Of a stretch of DNA of 60,000 nt, positions 22,178-33,526 are shown piece by piece. The first letter of the stretch is position 1, and the number at the start of each line of letters is the position of its first letter. Source of the DNA: Cryptomeria japonica (Eukaryota; Streptophyta; Pinopsida; Cupressales; Cupressaceae); the NCBI RefSeq assembly GCF_030272615.1, contig NC_081413.1, positions 449,170,538 to 449,230,537 of the forward strand. Direction: 5' to 3'. Made by a program: the position numbers and the translations under genes. Below the pieces are notes generated by a model, which was not told the DNA's origin, did no database searches, and worked only from the letters and a program-made list of their open reading frames with translations.

Positions 22178-22479
22178 TGTGGTTTTATTTTGCTATTACA
22201 CTCCACATTTAGTGGGTCATCCACCTCTTGTGGAATATTATATTATTTCTCCTACCTACCCCTAGTATTTCTAACCTACCCTTGTTTCTCATTAAGCCAC
22301 ATGTCATGATTGTGTGCTCATACATCCCTATGCCCTTGCCTATATAAGCAGGCTCATATTCATTGTATTGGTTAATCCAGTTGATCATTTGCATATTGAT
22401 GAGAATACAGTTTGTTCTTGTCATAATTTTGTCTCTTTTTTATGCTTTTCATTGTTCCCTTGATCTTGGATAAATCTCA
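22178..22479 (+). repeat. 5' LTR of C, 302 bp, with TATA box
   Basis: tgtggt...atctca. A TATA box TATATAA lies at 22341-22347, about 140 bp before the LTR end, and would place the transcript start near 22375. In the right LTR the same position reads TAAATAA. Confidence 0.9.
22341..22347 (+). promoter_or_regulatory. TATA box in the C 5' LTR
   Basis: TATATAA preceded by ccttgcc, at the position expected for the U3/R promoter of a short copia LTR. Mutated in the 3' LTR (TAAATAA, about 26670). Confidence 0.6.
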
Positions 22480-22481
22480 CA

Positions 22482-22493
22482 TGGTATCAGAGC
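22482..22493 (+). other. Primer-binding site of C
   Basis: tggtatcagagc, unmutated, two bases after the LTR end ctca. tRNA-Met type. Confidence 0.92.
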
Positions 22494-23353
22494 TATTGGA
22501 TCTTCATTAATTGGTTTTGGGAGGCATCTTGGAAGGCTTCTATTTTTGGATCTGAGGGGCAACGCTTTTTGGAGGCATCTTAGAGCATTTTCAACCTCAC
22601 CATTGCGTCTGGGAGGTTATTTCCATAAAAATTGAGTATAAACTCAACCTATTTTGGTGAAAGTCAATTTTTGGGTGTGGAGGAAATTTTTTGCCCAATT
22701 TGGGTGGTGCGGTACAAAATTTTCATTTTTTTTTTTTAAATTCAAAATTTTTTTACAGATTGGAAAATTTTATAAATTTTTTTTTTAAATTTAGGGGGTC
22801 CCCGTGACCCACCCCCTCTCTGTACCATCCATAGAGGTTGCAAGAATCTGTCGCCGTCAATAGTGTCATCTACAGTGCCCACCGCCGCTAGCCCCAGCAA
22901 CAGCACTGTCACCGGCCCCCAGTGGCAGCAGTGCCACCAGCTCCTGCAGCCACAGTCATAGGCTCCCGCAATATTGCCCCTGTCCCGCCACTCCAGTCAC
23001 CACAGTCGGGCTTTGGCTCCACTGTCCCCACCGCTCCAGCCGCCACCGATGCCTCCCATCACCCCAGCCCGCCGCTAGCAGTCCTCCGTCGGCCCTCTGA
23101 CCGACTTCTGGCTACCGCCAGCCAGTTTTTCGGTGAACTCTGATAGAGCCAGTATCTTTTGGCCTTATTGAGGCAGTTGTAAAGTTGAAATCAAAAGTCC
23201 AATTTGCCATTTTTTGCAAGTGGCCCATTGTAAATGCATTAAGTATAAAGTGCCAAATCATCATTTTTGGGGGGTTCTTTGATTGAGTGAATTTGGGGGT
23301 GTGTCTTGTGTGATTGTTCCTCTCTTTCCTAGTGCTCTTTCATTTTTGTTGCA
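22494..23353 (+). other. Leader of C with a GC-rich Ala/Pro-coding island
   Basis: Between the primer site and gag. 22820-23140 is strikingly GC-rich and CCN/GCC-repetitive, unlike its AT-rich surroundings. The plus strand reads Ala, Pro, Val and Ser for 74 codons (22922-23143) without a recognised domain. A T run and an A/T-rich block at 22725-22795 precede it. Probably untranslated leader. Confidence 0.5.
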
Positions 23354-24060
23354 ATGAGTCCTCATTAATTTCCACCTTTAACTCCACATAATTATGCATC
23401 ATAGAAAATTAAAGTATGGAACAAATTAATGGGAAAAGGTCTCACACATTACATAGATGGAACAATAGCAGCACCATCGGATCCTAAGGTTGATCCTAAT
23501 GCTCAGTTAGAATGGCTCACTAATAATTACATGGCTCTTGGAACTTTGCATAAGTATGTATCAGATGATCTCATTTTTCACATTGAGAAGTGTACAACAA
23601 TCAAGGAGGCTTGGGATATGTATCAGAAATTGTATGGTCAAGTTGATGAAATCAGAGGTTACAAGATTGAAAATGAGCTCACCAACTTGGATCCCAAGAG
23701 TTTTGATACAATCCAAGATTATGTCACCAAAGAAAATGAGCTAAGAGAAAACCTTAAGGATTGTGGAATTGACACAAAGGATGCTCAGTTGATATTCAAC
23801 TTGTTGGATAAGCTTGCACCAAAATATGCAATATTTGTGTCTATCTTTCAAACTCATCGTTTGACAATGGGGAGTTCCTACATTATGCCTTCATTTGATG
23901 CTTTCACAGAAATGTTGATATTGGAGCAATCTAAGTTGTTGAACATGGGGCTTCTCAAGTCTTCAAAGTCCAAGGCTTTGGTGGCTAATCAAGGGAGTCA
24001 AGGGAGTCGAGGCAAAGATTCCAACAAGAAGAAGAAGCAATCTAAGTCAAAGCCACAATA
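23354..24060 (+). pseudogene. Copia gag (UBN2 type) of C
   Basis: ATG 23354 begins with Ser-Pro-His, a TAA stop (23366), then FPPLTPHNYAS, a TAG stop and KIKVWNKLMGKGLTHYIDG. Open reading continues from 23429 to 24058. The UBN2 fold covers about residues 20-190, with the expected WDMYQKLYGQ and ELRENLKDCGI helices. The last 40 residues are Lys/Ser-rich and end in TAG before the knuckle. The C-terminal knuckle after the stop (about 24150-24190) reads YAYCKKYGHDEHRC, with the first Cys replaced by Tyr. This is the particle structural protein; two stops at the N terminus show it is no longer made. Confidence 0.85.
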
Positions 24061-26506
24061 GGAAAAATGGCAATCATCCTCTCCATCACAAGGCACTTTT
24101 TCATCCTCTTCCAAGAAGTGGACTCCACCTAAGAAGGATAATCCAACCTATGCATATTGCAAGAAGTATGGTCATGATGAGCATCGATGCCACACCAAGA
24201 AAGTTGATGAGTTTTCAAATCTTCTTAAGAAAAACAACACCAACTTACCATCTGCTTACACAAATAAGGATTCATCTCCTTCCTCTTCCTCGCAGTCTAA
24301 GGGAAAAGGGCAAGCATTTGTGGCTACAATAGGTTATTCACAACAGTGGATACTTGACTCGAGTGCCTCTTATCACATCGGTTCTACAAAGGAGCAGTTT
24401 TCTTCATTGCAGCCATCTAAGGTACCTCAAATTTACGTAGGTGATGATAAACAGGTAGAGGTTGAAGGGAAAGGTTCAGTTGACATGGATGATGGAACAT
24501 TTGAGAATGTTCTTTATGTTCCTAACTTGTCTACCAACATTCTCTCTATCTACCAGATCACTCACTATGGGAATGGGAAAAAGGTTGAGTTTACACCTGA
24601 TTCAGTTGTGGTAAAGGAACTTAATGATGATGCCTTGCTAGCGGTGGGACAAGTCAATGAAAACTCAATGCTTTATTCCTTCTCCCACTTTGTGCCAAGT
24701 TCTCCTTCTAGGGCCTTGCTTACTCATTCAAATTCAGAAAGTAAGCTATAACATGAGCAGTTTGGTCACCTCAACTACCAGTATCTTCGGCAACTCGGCA
24801 CTAAAGACATCGTCATAGGTCTTCCTCGAATCAGTTTTTCATAGGGTGTATGTTCAGGTTGTTCCATGGGCAAGCATCCCGAGGAGAAGTTTGATAAAGG
24901 GAAAGCTTGGAGAGCTTTGGAAGTTCTTCAACTTGTTCACAACGATGTAGCAGGTCCAATTCTAGCACCTTTATTTAGCAAGGCCCGCTATGTCCTCACC
25001 TTCATTGATGATTACTCCCACTTCACTCGGGTCTACTTTCTCATTCATAAGAGTGAAGTATTTGATAGATTTTAGAACTTCAAAACTTGTGTGGAGAAGC
25101 AATCCAGGAAAGTGGTTAAGATTCTTTGTACATATAATGGAAGGGAATATGTGAACAAAATACTTGAGGATTTTTGTAAATTTGAGGGGATTGATCTTTA
25201 GCATTATGTTGCTTACACTCGATAGCAGAACGGAGTTGCAGAATGCAAGTATAGAAATCTCAAATAAATGGGTAGTTGTATGATACATGCATGTTCTCTT
25301 GATCCCGCCTTTTGGGAAGAGGCTATCAGTTGTGCCACACACATCCAAAATCGGGTTCCTCACAAATCTTTGCAAGGTATTACTCCTTCTGAAGCTTGGG
25401 ATGGTAGGAAACCGATTGTGAGACATTTCAGAGTCTTTGGGTGTCCAGCATGGGCTCGCATACCTCCATAGAAATGCAAGGTATTGGAACCTCAGAGTTG
25501 GCCTTGCATTTTGGTTGGATATCCTGAGAGTGTTAAGGCATATAGATTGATGGATCCTGAGACACATGAGGTATTTATTGAGAGGAGTGTTCACTTTGAG
25601 GAAAGCTCTCCTAGCTTAGCCTATCTACCTCCTCCACCTTCCTCCATTGTGGATAGTGATGCTAGTGATTTAGATGATGAGCCTCCTTCAACTTTGACTC
25701 ATAGGGTTACACCTCTGCAAGGTCCAATTGTAGTTGAGGAGCCTCATTCTCCACCTCCACCAAGACCTCATTGGGCTTGACAAACACTTGAGTCTGTGGG
25801 TTCTCTTGTTGGGGATCCTTCAGATGCACAGAGGACTCGATCACAGCATTAGCATATTCCACATGCATTCATTTCTACTGCTTCCGATCCACATACATTT
25901 AGGGAAGCGTTAGGGGTTCTTGAGTGGGACCAAGCTATGGAGGGAGAGTATACTTCCTTGATGAGGAATGACACATTGGATTTAGTCCATCTCCCTAAGG
26001 GGAGAAAGATGGTTCTATGTAAGTGGATCTATCAAACCAAATTTACAGTAGATGGTAGTGTGGATAAGTATAAAGCTCAACTTGTTGCGAAAGGTTTCTC
26101 TCAGGTTCCAGGTGTTAACTATATTGAGACCTTTGCGCCCGTAGCCAAGCTGAACTCCATTCGCTTGACACTTGTTATTGTTGCAGCTCATGGATGGGTT
26201 GTACATCCTATGAGTGTGAAGAGTTCTTTTCTTCATGCAGATCCTGATGAGGAGATTTAGATGGAGCAGCCATAGGGTTTCATCTAGGATACTTCCTTGG
26301 TTTCCAGACTAAGTAAATCTCTATATGACCTTAAGCAAGCCCCCCAGGGCTTGGTACGCCAAGATGGATTTCTTTCTTCTCTCAATAGGGTTCACCAGGT
26401 GTCATTTTGATCCAAATGTATATATTTTGCAATAGGGTGACTCTCACTTGATACTTGTGCTCTATGTTGATGATTTGATCATTACAGGGAGCACCACATC
26501 CATTAT
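24061..26506 (+). pseudogene. Copia protease, integrase and partial reverse transcriptase (C)
   Basis: Protease 24340-24700: WILDSSASYHI, where the DSG active site is DSS. Gag-pre-integrase near 24750: HEQFGHLNYQYL and CSGC. Integrase 24900-25300: DVAGP and FIDDYSHF are kept, with stops at the Phe-Trp, Pro-Gln-Gln-Asn-Gly and Lys positions. GYPESVKAYRLMDPETHE marks the end of the integrase region. Reverse transcriptase from 25930: CKWIYQTKFTVDG and LVAKGFSQVPGVNYIETFAP. The Asp of the usual QMDVK is Ser (HPMSVKSSF), and LYVDDLIITGS is intact at about 26460-26495. The frame then meets the right LTR. More than ten stops. Confidence 0.85.
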
Positions 26507-26808
26507 TGTGGTCTTATTTTTCTATTACAGTCCACGTTTGGTCGGTCATCCACCTCTTGTGGAATATTATATTGTTTCTCCTACCTACCCCTAGTATTTC
26601 TTACCTACCCTTGTTTCTCATTAAGCCACATGTCATGATTATGTGCTCGTACATCCATATGGCCTTGCCTAAATAAGTAGGCTCATATTCATTGTATTGG
26701 TTAATCCAATTGATCATTTGCATATTGATGAGAATTTAGTTTTTTCTTATCATACTTTTGCCTCTTTTTTATGCTTTTCATTATGCCCTTGATCTTGGCT
26801 AAGTCTCA
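26507..26808 (+). repeat. 3' LTR of C, 302 bp
   Basis: Colinear with 22178-22479 without gaps. It joins the pol sequence at about 26506, with no intervening RNase H or purine tract. Confidence 0.9.
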
Positions 26809-27099
26809 GAATTACAAACCCTAATCTGAGAAAATGTAGAATTTCTAAGCCTTTTAGGATGAAATGTAGAACTTGACTCTTCTAGAAACCCTAAAGACTC
26901 AATGCAATAAATTTATTATTCATTTCTATTATAATTAGCCTAGGTGAATCAAATTAACCTTTTTAAACCCTAATTTGATTGATTATTATTGAATTGAAGC
27001 AAGATTGCAAGATTTAGTGTTTATTTTATAGCCACAAATTGACAATTCTTAGTCTTTTAAAACAAAATTTACAATAAAACCAAGCATGAAAGATTGTTG
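26809..27099. other. T host segment between copia C and copia B
   Basis: 291 bp of AT-rich DNA with repeated aaaccctaat words. No coding. Lies between the end of the C LTR and the start of the B LTR. Confidence 0.5.
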
Positions 27100-28663
27100 T
27101 GTTGGTAATTTGGCACTAAGTTGTCATTGATGTCAACTAGTTTGGCAAGGTCACTAGTAAGTTGGAAGTGGTGACTGATATGATGGTGATACACATGAGA
27201 GTGAGCAGACATAAGGAAGGCTATTGGTACACATGACTCAGGTCATCTATTGGTAAAGAAGGCCTATCAGTAAGGCATAAACTGGAATGAAGGATATTTG
27301 TCTATTATGAACACACAATAACTGGTGGACAACTAGTGAAACAAAACTAAAAGGATGGTTGATGGTCATACCACTGAGATAAGCTAAACCGATAGTCAAC
27401 CTGGGTCGACAAAATACGTCAAACTAACATAGGAATCCAAGAAAAGGAGGATGTGGACAAGCATGATAGCTGGATGCCAGGTGGAGGTATTGCACAAGTC
27501 GGTGGAGTGTGCATCGATGTAACAAATCTTCATGCAGGTTGGCTTTTATGAGGAACCCACAAGTCATAGAGGATGCCAGAAGATTGTGGCTCGAGGAAGG
27601 CTAGCTGGAAAAGCAATCGCATTGATCTTGCAAAAAGATTTGATCTCCGTACCCGATAGGTGAAGGAAACATCAAAGCCATTAATGGCGAGTGACAAAGA
27701 AAAGTAGAAAAGTATAGTGCAAACCTCTAGATTTAGAAAATGCACATTGGAATGTGAAGTTTGGCTGGTGATTGCTTGTTGTCATAAAGATCATATCCCT
27801 GAAAAGCAGATTGAATCAAAGGGGATTTGGATTGAGCTGGAAAAGGAAAACCTAACATGGCAGTGTATGGTGGGAATCCATGATTATAAATATACAAGAT
27901 CAAAATAGAAAATATTAATGCTTGAAGAGAAGAAGAAGAGTAAATAAAGATGAAGTGCAGAGAAGGATCATTTTTCCTTAGAATTTATTCTTAGAAAGTT
28001 GCAGAGTGAGTAAGCAAGCAAACCGGTGAGAGGGTTTAATCGACAGTGACTGAGTACCGATATAATGGTAGTAGGGCCAACAGTTAAGCAAACCTATGAG
28101 GTGTGGTAGAGAAAGACAACATCCAAGTGTGACATAGTAAGTTGTGAGACTGTGAGTGAGAGAGAGAGAAGAGAGGGCAAGAATCAGAGAGAGTGATCTC
28201 ACAACCGATAGTGTGAGATCTGGTGGAGAAGAAAAGACTATCAACCGGTAGTAAATTATTTGATCAAGTGTTGTGGAATTAATTTGCAACAAGAAACCAT
28301 TACTATATTGAAATTGTATTTTCAATATAATCACCAAGTTGGGGCTTGGTGCAGGGGTTGGTGCTCCTTGGGTTGGTGCCCTAAATATTTGTAATTCAGT
28401 GTTTCGTTTGTGAGGTTGGATTAGAGCAACAGTTTCTAGTAGCATTTCTTGCTGAGGTTTTTCCCATATTGGGTTTTCCTCGTACATCTGGTGTTGTGGA
28501 GTGCATTTGTGTGATTGTCTTCTTTGGTCTCCCCATTTGCTTTACTAGTTTAACTATTTAGTTCTTAAGATAACAACCGGTATTCTAAAGTTGCTTTAAA
28601 AAGGAAAAGAGCTTTAGGAGCCATTGATTCACCCCCCCTCTTAGTGGCACTATGTGTTCAACA
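27100..28663 (+). repeat. 5' LTR of B, 1564 bp
   Basis: tgttggtaatttggcac...gtgttcaaca. Near the end: TGATTCACCCCCCCTC. A 24-bp gagagagaagagaggg purine stretch occurs near 28155-28180. Contains several accggt words. Confidence 0.9.
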
Positions 28664-28665
28664 AT

Positions 28666-28677
28666 TGGTATCAGAGC
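28666..28677 (+). other. Primer-binding site of B
   Basis: tggtatcagagc, unmutated, starting two bases after the LTR end. Confidence 0.92.
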
Positions 28678-28734
28678 CTAGGTTCCCAGTTATTTTTAAA
28701 AAAAACCTTGGGTAGATTCTAGACTTAGAACACA

Positions 28735-30912
28735 ATGTCAAGAAATGGGTTTTCTTCCTCAAAAGCCCCCATGTTTGATGGATCCAACTATGCCTTCTGG
28801 AGAAGAAGAATGGAGACTTATATTTTCTCCCTTAGTTTTGATGTGTGGATGTCTGTCAAGAAAGGGTATGTTGTTCCTAGTGTTCCTCCCATTGATCCGG
28901 ATGCCAAAAAGGAGTATGAGAATAACACAAAGGCCAAACATGCTAACTTGAGCGAAATGTTTGATAATGATTTTGTCAAAGTCATGCACTATGCATCAGC
29001 CAAGGAGACTTGGGATAAATTGCAAAGGTTATTTGAAGGAGATGCAAAAGTCAAAGAGGCCAAGATGCAAGCACTAAGGGGCCACCTTGAAGGCATCAAG
29101 ATGAAAGATGATGAAAAGATTATGGACTACCTTCACAGATTTGATGAAATTATGAAAACCATCAAAGGGATTGGTGAAGAAATTGCAAGATGAGATCCTT
29201 GTAAAGAAGGTACTTAGGTCCCTTAAATATAAGTATGATACAAAGGTGTCTGCCATAGAAGAAGCCAAGGATCTGAAGATATTTTCAATGGATGAGCTAT
29301 TTGGCTCACTAACAGCCTATGAGATGAGAATGGTCAGTGATGCTTCCTTAAGGAAAGAAGCAACATTCAACACAACCAAAAAGGGCAAAGAAGTAGCTTC
29401 TCATAAAGAATCCAGTGAAGACTCTAATGTAGAGGTGGCAAAATTTGTCGTAAATCTCAAAAGAGGATCCAACAAGTATAAAGGAAAGATAACACTCAAA
29501 TTTTTTGACTGTGGTAAGGTTGGACACTTTGCTGCAAAATTTCCTTACAATGAAACCGGTGGAGATGAGTCAAGAGAGTTTAGCAAATATGCTAGCAAAG
29601 ATAGAGAAAGAAATGTCTACTAGCAAAGAAGGAGAGCCTACCAAAAGCAAAAAACCCTCTATACTATTAAAGATAATGCCACAGATGAAGAAAGTGCATC
29701 AGAAGATGACTACCATGAGAATGACAAAAAATTTAACCTCTTTATGGCACTTGATGAACCATTTGGTAAAGATGAGGGAGAAGAGGATATTGAGGCCGAA
29801 GTGGATTTAGAAGGAGAGCTTATAAGTGCTCTTGAGGAACTGAGTAAAACAAGAAGGGAACTTAAGAAGGTCAAGCATGCAATAGTAGATGAATAAAGTC
29901 TCTTGAATAAATCCCTAGATGATTCCAGTCAAGTCATATCTAACTTGAAAGTGCTGGTAGAAGAAACCAAGAGAATATGTGAATTTACATCTTCTAATCT
30001 GATGAAGATGGAAAAGGAGCATCAAGATCTGGAATCAAAAATAGTGAAGCTCAGAAAGGAGCTTGAAGAAAGTAAGGAAGAAATAAAAGTAAGGAGAAAA
30101 TATGAAGGACGAAGCCTTAGACAAGATGTTAGCAAACAAAATCAATCCAAAGATACCAATGGCTTAGGATTTGAAGAAGGTCAAAATTCAAACAACAAAG
30201 ACACATCTAGTAAAGAGATATAGTTAACCTCTTCATATGAAGGTGAAGAGAAGAAGACATTCACTATAAGAAAGGATACCGATAAAAAAACATATACAGA
30301 TGTTGTTTGAAATCGTCACACAAACTGGTATACACAAGCAATGAATCGAAGGCCACACTCATTCTACCGATATGTAGATCCAAGGAGAAATGCAAGATTT
30401 GACCTTGAAGGATTCACCAGAGTCAACAACATGAAGGAAAGACCCTCGATGAGGCAGCCTTTTGTAGGACCGAGGCAACCTAACAAGTATGTTTCTAACA
30501 TTCATAGTTATTGTTACTAGTGTAACAAATTTGGGCATAGAATAGCTGACTGTAGATTAACATATAATCCCTCCATGAATTATGAAAGTAGAAATCCATT
30601 TAATGCACTTTGGGATATGAATGTTGTATGTTATCAGTGCAATAGATATGGTCATAGGAGTTTTAAATGTAGGAAGAATAAATCCATGCCCTACAATAAT
30701 TTTAAGGATTTATCTTTAAATGAAAATGTGAAATGCTATAATTGTCAAAAGTTTGGACACAGAGAAAGGTTGTGTAAAAATAGGAAGATCAAGCAGAGGA
30801 AAACAAATCCTAATCAAGAACCGATAGCTGAACCTGAGCACAATATAGAAGCTGATGAGAAGAAGGAAACCAAACCGGTATGGGTTGAGAAAGAAAAAGA
30901 AAAGGCAGAATA
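28735..30912 (+). pseudogene. Copia gag with coiled coil and four zinc knuckles (B)
   Basis: ATG 28735. UBN2 domain 28760-29300 (FDGSNYAFWRRRMETYIF), with a one-base frame slip near 29185. The first knuckle at about 29500-29541 reads FFDCGKVGHFAAKFP, so both outer Cys are Phe. An acidic linker (LFMALDEPFGKDEGEED) and a long coiled coil follow (29820-30120), with further frame slips and a TAA at about 29895. The motif TNGLGFEEGQ is at about 30154. Then come knuckles CY(stop)CNKFGHRIADC (about 30515), CYQCNRYGHRSFKC (30629) and CYNCQKFGHRERLC (30734); the last two are intact. UBN2, knuckle, acidic linker and coil is a known copia gag plan; three further C-terminal knuckles are unusual. Confidence 0.85.
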
Positions 30913-30956
30913 AAGTCTGATAGTGTAGACTGCCTTACGTGCTGAAAGGAAAAATG

Positions 30957-31989
30957 TATGGGTTGTCGATAATGGTTGTTCCAATCACATGACCGGTGAT
31001 AAAAATAAATTTATCAAACTTCATGACTGGAATGGTGGTTCAGTAAGATTTGGAGACAACTCATCCATCAAAATAAAGGGAAAAGGTACTCTAAGCATTG
31101 ATGGAAAATTAAAGGCACGTGATGTATACTATATGAAAGGCCTAAAGCACAATCTACTGAGTGTGAGTCAAATGTGTGACAAAGGATATAAATTCACCTT
31201 TGACTCAATCAGTTGCTAGATAAAGAAAGATAGTACCAGTCAGGTAGTGGCAAAAGGAAAGAGAATAGATGGCAATGTTTACAATCTGAAGGAATGATAT
31301 GAGCCCCATTGCATGTTAGGACAGGTTGATGAATGTTGGTTGTGGCACCAAAGATTAGGCCACATAAACTTTGATAACTTAGTTGTAGTGAGCAGAAAGG
31401 GGTGTGTTAGGAATATTCCACCCATCATAAAACCGATAACCACATTTTGTGATGAATGTGTGAAAGGGAAGCAAACTAAAGCAAGTTTCAAGACAAAAGA
31501 AAACAACAATTCTAGACCACTTGAGATTGTGCATACAAATGTGTGTGGTCCAACTAGGACAAGAGCTCTTTTTGGTGAAAGATATTTTATGCTCTTTATT
31601 GATGATTACTCAAGAATGACTTGGGTCACCTTCCTGCAAGATAAGTCACAAGCATTTGACAGATTCAAGATCTTTAGGAAAATGGTGGAGAAAGAAAGTG
31701 GGTGCAAGTTAAAATGTCTAATATCAGACCGGGGTGGAGAGTTCACATCAAATGAGTTTGAAGATTATTGTGAAAAACATGGAATTAGAAGGCAATATTT
31801 AGCCCATAGGACACCATAGCAAAATGATGGGGTATAAAGAAAGAACGAGATAGTTAAGGAGATGGCTAGAACAATGTTAAATGAGGCCATTCTACCAGAC
31901 ACATATTGCAAGGAAGTTTTTCATACTACTACATATACTTTGAACCAAGTTCAATTAAGAACAAATAGCAGAATGACACCTTATGAGTT
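30957..31989 (+). pseudogene. Copia protease and integrase N-terminal part (B), cut by LTR F
   Basis: The protease site reads VWVVDNGCSNHMTGD: the DSG Ser is Asn. Pre-integrase zinc fold near 31340-31480: LWHQRLGHINF and CDECVKGK, intact. Integrase core: VCGPTRTRA, LFIDDYSRMTWVTF and ISDRGGEFTSNEF keep the first two acidic residues. At the third, the usual Glu codon is a TAA stop (31834-31836), after a TAG at the first Gln of the QQNG motif (31817-31819). The stretch 31840-31989 continues to TPYEF and then enters LTR F. Confidence 0.87.
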
Positions 31990-33526
31990 TCTTGGCATTA
32001 TGTGAACCGATATAAGGACATGATGATTGTGTATGTTGTCATTAATGTCAATATGTGATATGTGAGAAGAGAAAACCGGCATATGTGTGAATTGGTATAT
32101 ATGCCAAAGTGAAGTGGTATATTTGTTCAAGATGAACCGGCACATGGAAGCACTGTGTGACTACCGGTTGGTAGGTAGTTTCCACTTCAGGACTTCCGGT
32201 TGGAGTACCTCAAGCCTATGTGACTCAATTGGTGATCTTTGAGTGATGAGCTAATAGTATAATGGAGAACAAGTCGTGTTGCCACGTAAGCTCTGTGCGC
32301 ATGAAGGATCTTGCATGAAGAAGACTATTCTTATCCACCTCGAGAATGTGTGAAGTTTGTCAAATGGTGATAACGTGTGATGGGTTATCAGCCGCCATGA
32401 AATTGGTGGATAATGGATGATGGAGAATGTCTTGAGATCGATTCAAGATTGTTGCATTTAATGCACTATGATTCAACGATCATGATTGAACCACTTGAAT
32501 TTCTTAACCTAACAAGTTTAGGGTTTAGGGTTTTTGCTACCGACCTGTCTGTTTCCTATAAGGTCAATGCTGTGTTTCTTTCTAAGGTTGTTGGCACAAG
32601 TTGTGAGTGTGTATCCAAGGGAAGTGATACATGATTCTTGCCAGACCAAAGGAGAGAAGAGATACCTACAAAGTGAATGTGCAAAAGGTGAAAAGGAGCC
32701 AAAACAGATCTGCATTAGCATTCAGTGTTCTTACCAGATCATTGTAACTCCTGTTGATCTTTAACCACTTCAACAGTTGTGAAATCCCTTAATAGGGTAG
32801 CCTTAACTGACTTGATACAAATCCCTTAACAGGGTAGCCTTAATCAGCTTGATTCAAATCCCTTAATAGGGTAACTCAAAGTTAATGAGTTTTGGGAAGC
32901 TATAGAGCTCTGGAGATCCTTTAGCTATTGAGTTCTTGAAATCCTCTAACAAGGTAACCCTAACCAGGTATTATAGCCATCCCTTAATCGGGTGATCCCT
33001 AACAGGATCAGTTCCTAGTAGAACCTATTGTAATGTCTTTAACCGAACAAGGCTCCTAACAGAGCGGACTTCTAAAGAGTTCAAAAGCAACTTGTGGGTA
33101 TTCATCCCCACCGTGGTTTTTCCCAGTTGGGTTTCCACGTGAAAAATATCTGTGTCATGTGTAATGCTTTTATCTTGTGATGCTTTGTTATTACCCATTG
33201 AGCATATGATGGTTCTGTGTTTTATGCCTGTCTATAAAACATATTGAACTAACTGCTATGAAGATCTGATGATAGTTTACCTGTTAATGCATGAGAGTGT
33301 AATGGTACTATAGTATTGAGCTAAGAGGAAAGCTTAGTGAGTGACTGGTTTAAGATTGTTTTAGTTATTCTGGGTCTTACCGATTACACTCTATTTCAAC
33401 TAGTATCACTACTTGCTAGTCATTTGGAGTATTTGTTGTCAAACCGGTTTTGGACTGTTATTTTGTGTGTACTGATTCACCCCCCCCCCCCTATCAGTAC
33501 CAGTTTGGTACTATTGGTTCATCATT
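31990..33526 (+). repeat. F: lone copia LTR inside the B integrase
   Basis: Starts tcttggcattatgtg (TGTTGG in related LTRs), has TGATTCA plus a run of C at 33473-33491 and ends near ggttcatca (33524). gagtt stands on both sides (31985-31989 and 33527-33531), a possible target duplication, which would make it a solo LTR. But ttatcagag right after the end also looks like a worn tRNA-Met primer site, which would make it an LTR plus a scrap of interior. Integrase reading resumes in frame at 33539. Confidence 0.78.
32782..32880. repeat. 37-bp tandem repeat with a CCCTTAATAGGG core
   Basis: Units begin aaatccctt at 32782, 32819 and 32856. Each holds CCCTTAAYAGGG, an imperfect palindrome, followed by tagccttaa. 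Further looser copies continue to about 33070 (cccttaatcgggt, cctctaacaaggt). Inside LTR F. Confidence 0.82.

Larger units (their letters stand above)
22178..26808 (+). mobile_element. C: Ty1/copia element truncated inside the reverse transcriptase
   Basis: LTRs 22178-22479 and 26507-26808 are both 302 bp, colinear without gaps, with about 25 mismatches by eye. Primer site 22482-22493. Gag, protease, integrase and the first part of the reverse transcriptase follow. The right LTR starts only about 13 bases after the ITGS residues that follow YVDD, so the rest of the polymerase, RNase H and purine tract are gone. No matching 5-bp duplication is seen (tcttt versus gaatt). Confidence 0.9.

Noticed and set aside
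22922-23143. Ala/Pro-rich 74-codon gene
   Set aside because: Composition-driven frame in a retroelement leader; no start context or domain.
32782-33070. CRISPR-like repeat array
   Set aside because: The 37-bp units are directly adjacent without unique spacers, inside a plant LTR.
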